Source of the DNA: Paenibacillus spongiae
Lineage (GTDB): Bacteria; Bacillota; Bacilli; Paenibacillales; Paenibacillaceae
DNA length: 64,000 bases
Direction: 5' to 3'
Assembly (NCBI RefSeq): GCF_024734895.1
Contig: NZ_CP091430.1
Coordinates: 7,317,501-7,381,500, forward strand
Of the stretch, positions 26,599-34,751 are shown in pieces. The position numbers were made by a program, and so were the translations under genes. Numbering within the stretch: the stretch's first letter is position 1; the number at the start of each line of letters is the position of its first letter. Under the pieces are notes generated by a model. The model was not told the origin of the DNA. It made no database searches and saw only the letters and a program-made list of their open reading frames with translations.

Positions 26599-26640
26599 AA
26601 GGAGCCCGCCTCCTCGCGCATGCGAAAAGGCTGGCTCCTT
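26599..26640 (-). terminator. Probable terminator after mhqD
   Basis: The arms AAGGAGCC and GGCTCCTT with an inner GCGCATGCG palindrome lie just behind mhqD. The T-run is poor on the minus strand. Confidence 0.5.
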
Positions 26641-26667
26641 CTTTCAACAATATCAATACCCCTTACG

Positions 26668-27285
26668 TTAGCGCGCTGTCCAAGCTTGGGATCGATACCA
26701 CGCCGCTGCAGCAGCGACCTCCGAGCTGGTTAGCCGATGTCCCATGGCTTCCCATCCCACGGTAACGGATGCGCCTGCATCCAACAGCAGCTTCGACAGC
26801 TCCTCCGTTTCTTCAGGGGAGCAGATCGGATCATTCGTCCCGGCGCCAATATAGATCGGGACGCCCGATAGATCGGGCAGCTTCACGCCTCGACGGGGCA
26901 CCATCGGATGATGCAGTACCGCGCCCCGAAGCGCGTCTTTTTCGTGAAATAGCAGACTTGCTGCTATATTAGCTCCGTTAGAGTAACCAACGGCGACAAG
27001 ATTACGGCGGTCAAACCCATATTCTTCAGCCGCATGATCAAGAAAGCCGCTCATTTCCTTCGTGCGGAAGATCAGATCCTCCTCGTCGAAGACGCCTTCC
27101 GCCAAGCGGCGGAAGAAGCGGGGCATACCGTTCTCGAGCACATTGCCCCGCATGCTGAGTACGGGCGAGGCGGGTGAAATCTGCTCCGCCAACGGCAGCA
27201 AATCGCGCTCCGTTCCCCCTGTTCCATGGAAGAGCACCAGCACCGGAGCATGGGGATCCGCTCCTTGCAAATAGAGGTGTTGCAT
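26668..27285 (-). CDS. mhqD: Alpha/beta hydrolase MhqD
   Basis: This 205-residue carboxylesterase/phospholipase-type hydrolase has the oxyanion region LVLFHGTGG (near 16-24), nucleophile elbow GYSNG (Ser near residue 107), an Asp in GTNDPI and the catalytic His in MGHRL. In Bacillus the mhqNOD genes are induced by quinones and catechol-like electrophiles and contribute to their detoxification. It overlaps mhqO by one base (TAATG). Together with mhqR upstream this matches that regulon. The exact substrate is unknown. Confidence 0.87.
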   Translation of the reverse strand: MQHLYLQGADPHAPVLVLFHGTGGTERDLLPLAEQISPASPVLSMRGNVLENGMPRFFRRLAEGVFDEEDLIFRTKEMSGFLDHAAEEYGFDRRNLVAVGYSNGANIAASLLFHEKDALRGAVLHHPMVPRRGVKLPDLSGVPIYIGAGTNDPICSPEETEELSKLLLDAGASVTVGWEAMGHRLTSSEVAAAAAWYRSQAWTAR

Positions 27286-28235
27286 TATTTATCCGCCTCC
27301 AGTACGCGTACTTGAATGGGACTTAAGTTCGCTTCGATTTGGCTCCGGTTCGGCTCATACCACTCGGGCAGCATCAGCTTTTCGCCCAGCTCATCCGCCT
27401 CTTCGTCGCGTGCGAATCCAGGAGGATCCGTGGCAATCTCGAACAGTATGCCGCCAGCTTCCCGGAAATAGATCGCATTGAAATATTGACGGTCAATGAT
27501 CGGCGTCGGCGATAAGCCGTTCTCCTCGATATGGCTTCTCCACTGCGCATGGTCCTCATAATCCTTGGCGCGCCAAGCAATATGATGAACCGTGCCCGCT
27601 CCACCGACGCCATAGGCCATCGGGGTTACATTCACATCAATGATATTTCCCAAATCACCGGTCGCTCTATACCGCGTATAATCCCCTTCCTGGCCCACCT
27701 TCTGCAGCCCCATTACCCGCTCCAGCAAATTACCGGTATATGCAGGCGCCGTACTATATAGAACAGCGCCCCCGAAGCCCTTGATCGCTTTGTCTGCCGG
27801 CACGCCGCCGAACGACCATTCGCTTGCCGGCCCCTCCTCACGCGCGACCAGCTCGAGCTGAAGCCCGTCATAATCGGAAAACTGCAGGTAGCGTTCATTG
27901 AAACGGGTCGTCTGCGTAACCGGGATACGGTGACGCTTCAGGCGCTCTTCCCAGAAATCCAGCGTGCCTGCGGGAACGACATAGGTCGTAATGCCAACCT
28001 GTCCGCCGCCCACCTTGCCCTTCCGCGAATCTGCCCAAGGGAAGAACGTAATAATAGTGCCCGGGCTTCCAATCTGATCGCCAAAGTACAGATGGTACAC
28101 TTCCGGGGCATCGAAGTTAATGGTTTTCTTGACCAGGCGCAAGCCCAGCACCCCGGCATAAAAGTCAACGTTCGCCTGCGCATTCTGCACAAAAGCGGTA
28201 ATGTGGTGAATACCCGCAGTCTGTTTGTTCATCAT
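27285..28235 (-). CDS. mhqO: Ring-cleaving dioxygenase MhqO (vicinal oxygen chelate fold)
   Basis: This 316-residue protein has two glyoxalase/dioxygenase-fold halves, each with a metal His (GIHHITAFV near residue 8, TVHHIAWRA near 218) and a Glu at the second-half end (GGILFEIATDPPGF). It is thought to open aromatic hydroquinone or catechol rings using Fe2+ or Mn2+. Start 28235 follows AAGGAG at 6 bases; an adjacent ATG at 28232 is also possible. A palindrome matching the MhqR operator lies about 115 bases upstream. It is translationally coupled to mhqD. Confidence 0.9.
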   Translation of the reverse strand: MMNKQTAGIHHITAFVQNAQANVDFYAGVLGLRLVKKTINFDAPEVYHLYFGDQIGSPGTIITFFPWADSRKGKVGGGQVGITTYVVPAGTLDFWEERLKRHRIPVTQTTRFNERYLQFSDYDGLQLELVAREEGPASEWSFGGVPADKAIKGFGGAVLYSTAPAYTGNLLERVMGLQKVGQEGDYTRYRATGDLGNIIDVNVTPMAYGVGGAGTVHHIAWRAKDYEDHAQWRSHIEENGLSPTPIIDRQYFNAIYFREAGGILFEIATDPPGFARDEEADELGEKLMLPEWYEPNRSQIEANLSPIQVRVLEADK

Positions 28236-28348
28236 CGTCCACTCCTTTTTCATGATTATCGATTGGCTGCCGGATCTTCAAAGGGATCGTCAGGGTTGAT
28301 TCCCGGTCGGACCACGATTCCAATCGATTGCATTAATTCAGCATAAAG

Positions 28349-28366
28349 TTTCTTAAAATTAAGATA
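28349..28366. promoter_or_regulatory. MhqR-type operator in front of mhqO
   Basis: TTTCTTAAAATTAAGATA has TCTTAA and TTAAGA arms with two bases between. It has the same geometry as the perfect palindrome in front of mhqR, and the position suits repression of mhqOD. Confidence 0.7.
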
Positions 28367-28410
28367 TATAGCAGAAAATGAAAGTAGTCATATACGTCGG
28401 GCGAATATAA

Positions 28411-28854
28411 CTACTTGAAGCTGTCCTGCGCATGCTTGCCGAGTTTCTTCAATAGCTTGGCCGCGGCCTGCTGCTCTTCCGGCGAAAGGCCCTCTACAGC
28501 CTTCTCAATAACTTCAGTATGTCCAGGAAACACTTCTTCAATGAATTGTTTCCCTTGCTCGGTTATCTCTGCGAAAATGAGACGCCGATCATCGGTCGAT
28601 GCTCTGCGCTTCGCAAAATTCTTCCGTTCGAGCTTGTCGACGACATACGTAATATTCCCGCTGCTCATCAGCACTTTCCCGCCGATTTGCTGGATCGGCT
28701 GAGCGCCTTTGTGATACAGCAGCTCAAGGACGCCGAATTCGGTCCGATTCAAGCCATATCTTCGAATGTCCCGATCCGCGTGGGCATTCACCCATTGACT
28801 GGCTCTGGACAGGGCGATGAAGAGATTCAATGCCTCGTTCTTGGATAGATCCAT
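28411..28854 (-). CDS. mhqR: MarR-family repressor MhqR
   Basis: This 147-residue winged-helix MarR protein has its recognition region in GGKVLMSSGNITYVVDKLERK, a wing KRRASTDDRRL and dimerisation helices at both ends. Bacillus MhqR represses dioxygenase and hydrolase genes and responds to quinones; the two genes it should control lie directly downstream on the same strand. An 18-bp perfect palindrome sits 46 bases upstream of the start, fitting autoregulation. A Cys sensor is not present, as in MhqR and unlike YodB. Confidence 0.88.
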   Translation of the reverse strand: MDLSKNEALNLFIALSRASQWVNAHADRDIRRYGLNRTEFGVLELLYHKGAQPIQQIGGKVLMSSGNITYVVDKLERKNFAKRRASTDDRRLIFAEITEQGKQFIEEVFPGHTEVIEKAVEGLSPEEQQAAAKLLKKLGKHAQDSFK

Positions 28855-28899
28855 CCGGCCTTCCCCCTTCCCAATAGCGCCATATGGTTCATATTGTTG

Positions 28900-28917
28900 T
28901 ATCTTAAATTTAAGATA
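28900..28917. promoter_or_regulatory. MhqR-type operator in front of mhqR
   Basis: This is the perfect palindrome TATCTTAAATTTAAGATA. The TATCT and AGATA ends agree with the known Bacillus MhqR box as I recall it (TATCT-N-AGATA type). Confidence 0.75.
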
Positions 28918-29030
28918 CTTGATTTGATTTAAAATGTCAACCCATATTCGTGTTTCTTTTTCCGTTTCGCAGCGCGCCTAGATCCTCACTCCGTATCCTC
29001 CACCTTTGCGTGAACGCTGATTTCTATGTA

Positions 29031-29083
29031 AAAAAGCCGCATCTCAACCCGTTTTGTTCATTCAACCGGATCAAGATGCGGCT
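29031..29083 (-). terminator. Terminator of the SDR/MarR operon
   Basis: The arms AGCCGCATCT and AGATGCGGCT with a 30-base loop are followed leftwards by six T. Confidence 0.8.
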
Positions 29084-29099
29084 ATTGACCATGATGGGA

Positions 29100-29858
29100 T
29101 TACAGCGTCAAACCGCCGTCTACCATGACCAGGGAGCCGGTCATGTAGCTGGAAGCCGGCGATGCCATGAACGCAACGACTCCGGCGATCTCGTCGGCCT
29201 GAGCCGGACGCCCCATTCTTACCTTCGAAATTTCCTCCGGCACATATCCGCCTTCCGCGAAGGACTTGGCCACGCCCTCCGTCAGCGCCGTCTGTACGGC
29301 TCCCGGACAAATCGCATTGACGCGGATTCCCTTGCCGACGTATTCCAGCGCCGCCCCCTTGGTGATCCCGACTACCGCGTGCTTCGTCGCCGAATAGACG
29401 CTGGCGCTGTGCTCGCTGCGGACTCCCGCCGTCGAGGCCGTATTCAGAATATGGCCGCTGCCTTGCTTGTCCATGACCTTCAGGACATATTTCATTCCGA
29501 GAAAGACGCCTTTGACGTTGATGGAGACCAGGCGGTCGAACTCGGCTTCCTCCACGTCGGCCAATCTGGAAAATTTCTGTACGATGCCCGCATTATTGAA
29601 GAAGAAGTCGATCTTCCCGTACGTTTCCACAGCCTTGTTGACGTAATTCTGCACCTCTTCGCTATTGGCCACGTTGGCTTGGACGAATATTCCTTCTCCG
29701 CCGCGCTCTTTGATCATCCGCAGCGTTTCTTCCCCGGTCTCCTTGTTGAAATCGACCAGCACGACAGCCGCGCCGTTCTCGGCCAGCTTCAGACTGCTCG
29801 CTCTTCCGATCCCGCTCCCCGCTCCGGTAACGACAGCAACCTGCTTGGATTCAGTCAT
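29100..29858 (-). CDS. SDR-family oxidoreductase
   Basis: This 252-residue classical short-chain dehydrogenase has TGAGSGIG (near 11-18) for NAD(P), the NNAG strand (near 90), the catalytic Ser (NTASTAGV), Y-x-x-x-K (YSATKHAVV) and the C-terminal YMTGSLVMVDGGLTL. It acts on an alcohol or ketone, cofactor NAD(H) or NADP(H); Asp at the end of the second strand (VLVDFN) favours NAD. It is the third of three minus-strand genes after a MarR regulator and a second SDR, and shares that operon. Confidence 0.87.
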   Translation of the reverse strand: MTESKQVAVVTGAGSGIGRASSLKLAENGAAVVLVDFNKETGEETLRMIKERGGEGIFVQANVANSEEVQNYVNKAVETYGKIDFFFNNAGIVQKFSRLADVEEAEFDRLVSINVKGVFLGMKYVLKVMDKQGSGHILNTASTAGVRSEHSASVYSATKHAVVGITKGAALEYVGKGIRVNAICPGAVQTALTEGVAKSFAEGGYVPEEISKVRMGRPAQADEIAGVVAFMASPASSYMTGSLVMVDGGLTL

Positions 29859-29939
29859 GTCAGAACACGCTCCTCTAAGTTAGTTGACACGATTAGCTTG
29901 GATCCGGTTCATTCTTACCGGACGGTCCGGCATGGCCGC

Positions 29940-30689
29940 TTACTTCGCGTAGTAGCCCCCGTCGATGGGAAGCTCGATTCCCGTTATATAAGAAGATTCG
30001 TCGGAAGCAAGGAACAATACGCCGTTCGCAATGTCCTCCGCTTCGCCCAGACGAGGCAGCGGAGACTGGGACAGGAACCATTGTTTCATCTTCTCGTCAG
30101 CCATCAATTCGATCGACATAGGAGTCTTGATGTAGCCTGGATGCACCGAGTTGACGCGGATATTATGCTTCGCGAAGTCGATTGCCGTTGCCTTGGTCAG
30201 CAGGCGGACCGCCCCTTTGCTGGCGGTGTACGCGCCTGCGCCGCTGCCGCCGGTCAATCCGGCAATGGACGAAATGTTAACAATGGAGCCTCCTCCATTC
30301 TTGATCATGTGCGGAATGACATGCTTTTGCCCCAGAAAGGTGCCCGTTACGTTGATCGCCATTGTCTTGTCCCATTGCTCTACCGTCATATCCAGCATCG
30401 GAGTCGCGTTGGAAACGCCGGCGTTATTGACGAGAATATCAATCTTCCCGAAACGGGCGATGGTCTCATCAACAATCCGGATCCAATCTTCTTCCGAAGT
30501 CACATTATGCGTAAAGCCGACCGCCTCGCCGCCGCTCCGCACGATCTCTTGAACCGTTTCCTGCAGCTTCTCTTCTTGTAAGTCCGTAATGACAACCTTC
30601 GCCCCTTCTTTAGCAAAAAGGATCGCGTCGGCTTTGCCCATGCCCCCTGCAGCACCTGTAATAATCGCCACTTTGTCTGTTAATCTCAT
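29940..30689 (-). CDS. SDR-family oxidoreductase
   Basis: This 249-residue classical SDR carries TGAAGGMG (near 12-19), NNAG (near 89), Ser in NISSIAGL, YTASK and GYIKTPM, with the family ending TGIELPIDGGYYAK. VVITDLQ at strand 2 again suggests NAD. The start at 30689 follows GGAGGAG; the frame reaches 30740 without a better site. It sits between a MarR regulator and another SDR. Two different SDRs in one operon suggest sequential oxidation and reduction of one substrate, which is an inference. Confidence 0.87.
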   Translation of the reverse strand: MRLTDKVAIITGAAGGMGKADAILFAKEGAKVVITDLQEEKLQETVQEIVRSGGEAVGFTHNVTSEEDWIRIVDETIARFGKIDILVNNAGVSNATPMLDMTVEQWDKTMAINVTGTFLGQKHVIPHMIKNGGGSIVNISSIAGLTGGSGAGAYTASKGAVRLLTKATAIDFAKHNIRVNSVHPGYIKTPMSIELMADEKMKQWFLSQSPLPRLGEAEDIANGVLFLASDESSYITGIELPIDGGYYAK

Positions 30690-30746
30690 GATGTCTCCTC
30701 CATGTGGGACGACAGGCCGGAAAGCTAATTTCAAGCCCATATCCTG

Positions 30747-31178
30747 TTATTTGTTTCGCATCTGAATGTTGCTTAACATCTTTTCATAGGAAGCCAGCAG
30801 CAAATCGATCTCTTCGTCCGTGAAGCCAGCCCAGAGCGTCTCCGTCATCTCCTTGTACTTTTCCACAATGCGATTCTCGACTTCTCTGCCCTTGTCGGTA
30901 ATGCGCAGGTAGACGTTTCTCCGGTCGGTTTCCGAAACCGTTCGTTCAATATAGCCTTTGGCAACCAGCTTATTCGTTAAATTCGTGACAGCCGACAGCG
31001 TGATGTCGAGCGCGACCGCAAGATCCGAGCAATTCTGCTTCTCTTCCACGGCAAGGATTTGAATAATTAAATATTGAGGCGCAGTTAAATCGTTCTCTAA
31101 AATTTTGGTATAGCCAACCACAAACTGAGTCATCTGGCTGGAAACCATGAAGGATAACCGATCTTTCTTATCCAGCAT
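30747..31178 (-). CDS. MarR-family transcriptional regulator
   Basis: This 143-residue MarR-type winged-helix protein has DNA-reading helix CSDLAVALDITLSAVTNLTNKL (quoted region near 53-74), wing VSETDRRNVYLRIT, and N- and C-terminal dimer helices. It is the first gene of an operon with two SDR genes, the first of which begins 58 bases further left. Overlapping inverted repeats just upstream are likely its operator. An effector, perhaps a phenolic or fatty acid, cannot be read from the sequence. Confidence 0.85.
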   Translation of the reverse strand: MLDKKDRLSFMVSSQMTQFVVGYTKILENDLTAPQYLIIQILAVEEKQNCSDLAVALDITLSAVTNLTNKLVAKGYIERTVSETDRRNVYLRITDKGREVENRIVEKYKEMTETLWAGFTDEEIDLLLASYEKMLSNIQMRNK

Positions 31179-31212
31179 TCATCACCTCTTTACGCACATC
31201 GATTGACCATCA

Positions 31213-31251
31213 AACTATTTAAACATTGAAATAGTTAATACCTCTTAACTA
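31213..31251. promoter_or_regulatory. Overlapping inverted repeats, probable MarR operator
   Basis: AACTATTT (31213-31220) pairs with AAATAGTT (31229-31236). TAGTTAA (31232-31238) pairs with TTAACTA (31245-31251). The shared TAGTT means both dimers cannot bind identically at once. It lies 35 bases before the MarR gene. Confidence 0.65.
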
Positions 31252-31398
31252 TTATACCTCTATCTTACTCACCCTGATTGACCGAGTCAAGCCGCGCCAG
31301 CTGTCAAACTCCGACGATCCCGCCATAAAATAGAAACCGTGGGCGAACAGGCCATCTTGCTCCGTCACGACCGTCCCTATATGAATAAAAGGAATGTC
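31252..31398 (-). pseudogene. Coding-like remnant of an unknown gene
   Basis: A 48-codon open stretch on the minus strand reads like protein (for example GLFAHGFYFMAG followed by SSEFDSWRGLTRSI) but opens directly after a stop codon and has no convincing start. GTG near 31367 has only a weak ribosome site. It may be the tail of a decayed gene. No family is recognised. Confidence 0.3.
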
Positions 31399-31408
31399 TT
31401 AGAGAACG

Positions 31409-32221
31409 CTACATGAAACGGATCGCCTTAACCGTTCCGCTCTCGACAAAGCCAATATTCTTATACACCCTATTCGAAACGGGATTGTTCAAATCGGCAT
31501 ACAGCATCGGCTCCAAGCCTTCCTTCATCGCGATGGCGCACAACTCGGCTACAATTGCACTTGCATACCCCTTATAACGTTCTGCAGGAGGGGTATAAAC
31601 CGCATTAATCCGGGCATGTCTCGGTGAACGATGCGCGATATTCGCCATCGATACAGGCTTTCCCTCTACCAGCCATAGATATAGCCCGCCGCCGGCAATG
31701 ATTTGCTCCGCCGCTGACCGCAGGCTGGCCGGATCCACAGCGGCACCGAGCGCCTCTTCTGAGAAGCCTGCCTTAAATTCGGCAACAATATTCACGTCTT
31801 GGCTTGCCGCAGGTCGAAGGAGGCCGATGACGCCCTCAGGCTTCTTCACCTGAGGGCAGACATACGCTTCCATCATCATGTTGGTACGATACGACAGCGC
31901 ATTCGCCTGCGAATAGACCGCTGCGAACTCCTCTGCCGTCTGCGGGTCGCCCGTAATTCCCGGTAGCGCAGTTCCTTGAATACGATGCGCGAGCTCCTTC
32001 ATAAGGATGCTTCTCCGCTCGCCGGGAACATCGCCGGAAATCCACAGCCATGCAGCATTGCCATGTGTTTGCGCATAAATCATGTTCCCATCCGGCGATT
32101 TGAAGCCATATGCGTTCTCCTGCTGCCCGCTAATGAGATGAATCAGGTTATACCGGGCTTCATCAAGCCTGAACCGGCTTTGCGACAATGCGCAGTCGTT
32201 TGGAACCAGCCTCTCTAACAT
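31409..32221 (-). CDS. GNAT-family N-acetyltransferase controlled by a T-box
   Basis: This 270-residue protein has a C-terminal half that is a GNAT fold: core strand PVSMANIAH, the acetyl-CoA loop near VYTPPAERYKGYASAIV (R/Q-x-x-G-x-G/A variant) and the ending LYADLNNPVSNRVYKNIGF, typical of the family. The N-terminal 130 residues are a second, degenerate domain. It transfers an acetyl group to an unknown amine. A complete T-box leader precedes it, so expression should rise when one tRNA is uncharged, linking it to an amino acid. ATG follows GGAGGAGGG. Confidence 0.85.
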   Translation of the reverse strand: MLERLVPNDCALSQSRFRLDEARYNLIHLISGQQENAYGFKSPDGNMIYAQTHGNAAWLWISGDVPGERRSILMKELAHRIQGTALPGITGDPQTAEEFAAVYSQANALSYRTNMMMEAYVCPQVKKPEGVIGLLRPAASQDVNIVAEFKAGFSEEALGAAVDPASLRSAAEQIIAGGGLYLWLVEGKPVSMANIAHRSPRHARINAVYTPPAERYKGYASAIVAELCAIAMKEGLEPMLYADLNNPVSNRVYKNIGFVESGTVKAIRFM

Positions 32222-32255
32222 GGTATTCCCTCCTCCATAATGAAAAAGAACGCAA

Positions 32256-32553
32256 AATAATCCATCCCCTTCAGGGACGGATTATATCCGCGTTACCACC
32301 CTTATTGGCGCACAAAAGCACACCCGCTCAGTCATCATCCATCAATGATGCTCCTATGTAACGGCAGGAATCCGGGTCCGCCTACTGTTAATTTCGAAGG
32401 ACCTGCTCCGAGGTGATGGCTCGAATCCCGCCGCTGACTGCTTCGCACCAACCAGCAGCTCTCTGTACAGCTCATGCGCAGGCCGAAATGTCCTCTTCAT
32501 CGCATATGGAATATAATTTTTTCCAGTTTATAATTGAATGAATATTCTGTCAA
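32256..32553 (-). ncRNA. T-box riboswitch in front of the GNAT gene (with promoter)
   Basis: On the minus strand a promoter (-35 TTGACA 32548-32553, -10 TAAACT 32525-32530) starts a leader with AGAGAG and GGTTGGTG of stem I, the T-box core AGGGTGGTAACGCGG (32288-32302) and a terminator (stem 32257-32285, then TTTT). The UGGU bulge predicts a tRNA with discriminator A. Aligned with the metS leader in this window, the specifier position falls at 32417-32420 and reads CCA (Pro) or GCC (Ala) depending on register. Confidence 0.9.
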
Positions 32554-32620
32554 TAAATGATTTCCACCACTCTCCGCCAACCGGCGCATGCTCCTATAAC
32601 TGTAACCAAAACGTGTACGG

Positions 32621-32666
32621 TTGACTCTCCCTTTTGTTGTTACTATACTTATTAGAGCTAGTATAG
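32621..32666 (+). promoter_or_regulatory. Promoter with inverted repeat for the SDR gene
   Basis: -35 TTGACT (32621-32626) and -10 TATACT (32644-32649) are 17 bases apart. Arms CTATACT (32643-32649) and AGTATAG (32660-32666) form an operator-like repeat over the -10 box and start site. Confidence 0.7.
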
Positions 32667-32771
32667 GATATAGATATGCCGGATGCCGCTCATTTCGCAA
32701 GGGTAAATGTTCTCGTTCTTGGGGAACAATACGTCGGAATAGAACAAGAGTCAACAATAGGAGAGATCAAT

Positions 32772-33491
32772 ATGGAACTGAAGAATAAGACCGCTATTAT
32801 TACCGGAGCTGGCAAAGGGATTGGGAAGACGACTGCCATCGCCTTGGCGAAGGAAGGCGTCCACCTTGGTCTGCTGGCCAGAAGCAGCGCCGATCTTGAA
32901 GCTCTCCAGTCGGAATTGTCCGGCAACTATGGGGTTAACGTTTATTACGCTGCGGCCGATGTATCCAAGAAAGAAGACGTCGATACAGCCATCCGGACGC
33001 TGGCTGCCAAGCTTGGATCGATCGATATTCTGATCAACAATGCCGGGGTCGCGCATTTCGGCACGCTGGTCGATATGGAGCCAAGGCAGTGGGAGCAGAT
33101 CATTCAGACCAATCTGATGGGGACTTATTACGTTACTCGAGCCGCGCTGCCTACGATGATCGAGCAGAACAGCGGCAGCATTATCAACATCGCCTCGACG
33201 GCCGGCGAGCGTGGGTTTGCCAGAGGCTCCGCCTATTGCGCATCCAAGTTCGGCGTTCTCGGCCTGACGGAAGCCGTGCTCCAGGAGGTCCGCAAATTCA
33301 ATATTCGTGTCACCGCGCTTACGCCGAGCACCGTCAATACGGAGCTGGCCGTCAATGCAGGTCTCACGGTCAGCGATGAGGACCGCATGATGCAGCCGGA
33401 GGATGTATCCGAGCTTATTCTGGCAACGTTGAAGCTGCCGGAGCGCGTATTTATTAAAGCTGCAGGAATTTGGACGACAAACCCGCAGTAA
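32772..33491 (+). CDS. SDR-family oxidoreductase (FabG-like)
   Basis: This 239-residue classical SDR carries TGAGKGIGK (near 12-20), NNAG (near 90), Ser in NIASTAGE, YCASK (Tyr and Lys catalytic) and an arginine-rich cofactor site (LLARSS) that favours NADP(H). Similar proteins are labelled 3-ketoacyl-ACP reductases. The start at 32772 follows AGGAGAG at 7 bases. It lies 31 bp before a luciferase-like monooxygenase gene, so the two are probably co-transcribed from the promoter at 32621. Confidence 0.87.
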   Translation: MELKNKTAIITGAGKGIGKTTAIALAKEGVHLGLLARSSADLEALQSELSGNYGVNVYYAAADVSKKEDVDTAIRTLAAKLGSIDILINNAGVAHFGTLVDMEPRQWEQIIQTNLMGTYYVTRAALPTMIEQNSGSIINIASTAGERGFARGSAYCASKFGVLGLTEAVLQEVRKFNIRVTALTPSTVNTELAVNAGLTVSDEDRMMQPEDVSELILATLKLPERVFIKAAGIWTTNPQ

Positions 33492-33522
33492 ATCATAGTC
33501 CGTCCTATAAGGAGGCAATAGC

Positions 33523-34560
33523 ATGAGCAACGAGCATTCCGAATCAGGCAAAAAGCTGCACGAGATCCCGCTGTCTGTCCTGGATCTGGCCCCGGTTACC
33601 GAGGGCGGTACTCCCGCGGAAGCCTTCCGCAACACGCTGGAACTGGCCCGTCATGCGGAGCGGTTAGGGTTTAACCGCTACTGGCTTGCCGAGCATCACA
33701 ATATGCCCGGGATCGCCAGCTCCGCCACTTCCGTCGTGATCGGCTATGTCGCGGCCGGTACGGAGAGGATCCGCGTGGGCTCAGGCGGTATTATGCTGCC
33801 TAACCACGCTCCACTGGTCATAGCCGAGCAATTCGGCACATTGGAATCCATGTATCCGGGTCGGATCGACTTAGGGCTCGGAAGAGCGCCCGGCTCCGAC
33901 CAGCTGACCGCCAGGGCGCTGCGCCGCGGGCTTGACAGCGACGGGCAGAACTTCCCCGAACAGTTAAGCGAGCTTCGTTCCTACCTGAAGCCGGCGAATG
34001 AATCGGGTCTTACGGCGCTGCGGGCCACGCCCGGCGAAGGCCTTAACATTCCGATCTGGCTGCTCGGATCCAGCGGGTTCAGCGCTCAGCTGGCCGGGAT
34101 GCTTGGCCTGCCATTCTCCTTCGCCAGCCATTTTGCGCCGGAATATCTGCTTCCTGCGCTAGAGCTGTACCGGAACAGCTTCCGTCCTTCGGAAGTATTG
34201 GACCAGCCTTACGCCATGGTTGGCCTGAACATCGTTGCGGCGGATACGGACGAAGAGGCGCGCATGCTGGCGACCTCCCAGCAGCTGCAATTCCTTAACC
34301 TCATTCGCGGCCGTCCGGGCAAGCTGCAGCCGCCCGTTCCGAGCATGGACGGACTATGGAGCCCCCATGAGCAGGCCTTGGTTCAAGGCAAGCACAGCTA
34401 CTCTGCTGCCGGGAGCAAGGAGACCGTGCGCGCCCGCTTGAAACAGGTTCTTCAGGAAACGCAAGCCGATGAACTCATTGTAACGGCTCAAATCTATGAT
34501 CATCAGGCCCGCTTGCGTTCCTACCAGCTGCTGGCCGAAGCGGTGAAAGAAGAGGCCTGA
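33523..34560 (+). CDS. LLM-class flavin-dependent oxidoreductase (luciferase-like)
   Basis: This 345-residue TIM-barrel flavin-dependent monooxygenase has the alkanal-monooxygenase-like opening [21 protein letters not shown] (quoted region), [31 protein letters not shown] and [15 protein letters not shown]. This subgroup (YvbT-like) uses reduced FMN supplied by a separate reductase to oxidise an unknown organic substrate in the cytoplasm. ATG follows AAGGAGG. It is the second gene of a two-gene operon with an SDR and ends in a strong terminator. Confidence 0.88.
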   Translation: MSNEHSESGKKLHEIPLSVLDLAPVTEGGTPAEAFRNTLELARHAERLGFNRYWLAEHHNMPGIASSATSVVIGYVAAGTERIRVGSGGIMLPNHAPLVIAEQFGTLESMYPGRIDLGLGRAPGSDQLTARALRRGLDSDGQNFPEQLSELRSYLKPANESGLTALRATPGEGLNIPIWLLGSSGFSAQLAGMLGLPFSFASHFAPEYLLPALELYRNSFRPSEVLDQPYAMVGLNIVAADTDEEARMLATSQQLQFLNLIRGRPGKLQPPVPSMDGLWSPHEQALVQGKHSYSAAGSKETVRARLKQVLQETQADELIVTAQIYDHQARLRSYQLLAEAVKEEA

Positions 34561-34575
34561 TCCCTTTGTTATACG

Positions 34576-34622
34576 TAAAAGGGCGTTCCCCAGCCATAAT
34601 GGCCGGGGAACGCCCTTTTTTG
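34576..34622 (+). terminator. Terminator after the LLM monooxygenase gene
   Basis: The arms AAAAGGGCGTTCCCC and GGGGAACGCCCTTTT are followed by T residues. Confidence 0.9.
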
Positions 34623-34661
34623 TCATGTTCATACTATCGGTAAGCAGCACATATGGCCTCA

Positions 34662-34681
34662 ACGGACATCCAGTCCGTTAT
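34662..34681. repeat. Intergenic palindromic repeat (ACGGACAT-type)
   Basis: ACGGACATCCAGTCCGTTAT is a palindrome-like element of the same type as the pair at 47323-47403. The copies share ACGGACAT and TCCGTTAT ends. Confidence 0.6.
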
Positions 34682-34751
34682 CTTGGAATTCCAGGGTTAT
34701 CGGACGAGCTGCGGACCTGACAGCCCTTATTCGGGCTTGAGCGCCGATCGA

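Noticed and set aside
26422-26600. Purine riboswitch in front of the NCS2 permease gene
   Set aside because: A GCCCAT/ATGGGC hairpin is present, but the conserved purine-aptamer junction and loop sequences are not.
28950-30581. Plus-strand open frame of 543 codons
   Set aside because: It lies opposite two clear SDR genes with complete motifs; no family features and no ribosome site.
32751-33635. Minus-strand open frame of 294 codons
   Set aside because: Antisense to the SDR gene at 32772-33491, which has a promoter, ribosome site and catalytic motifs.
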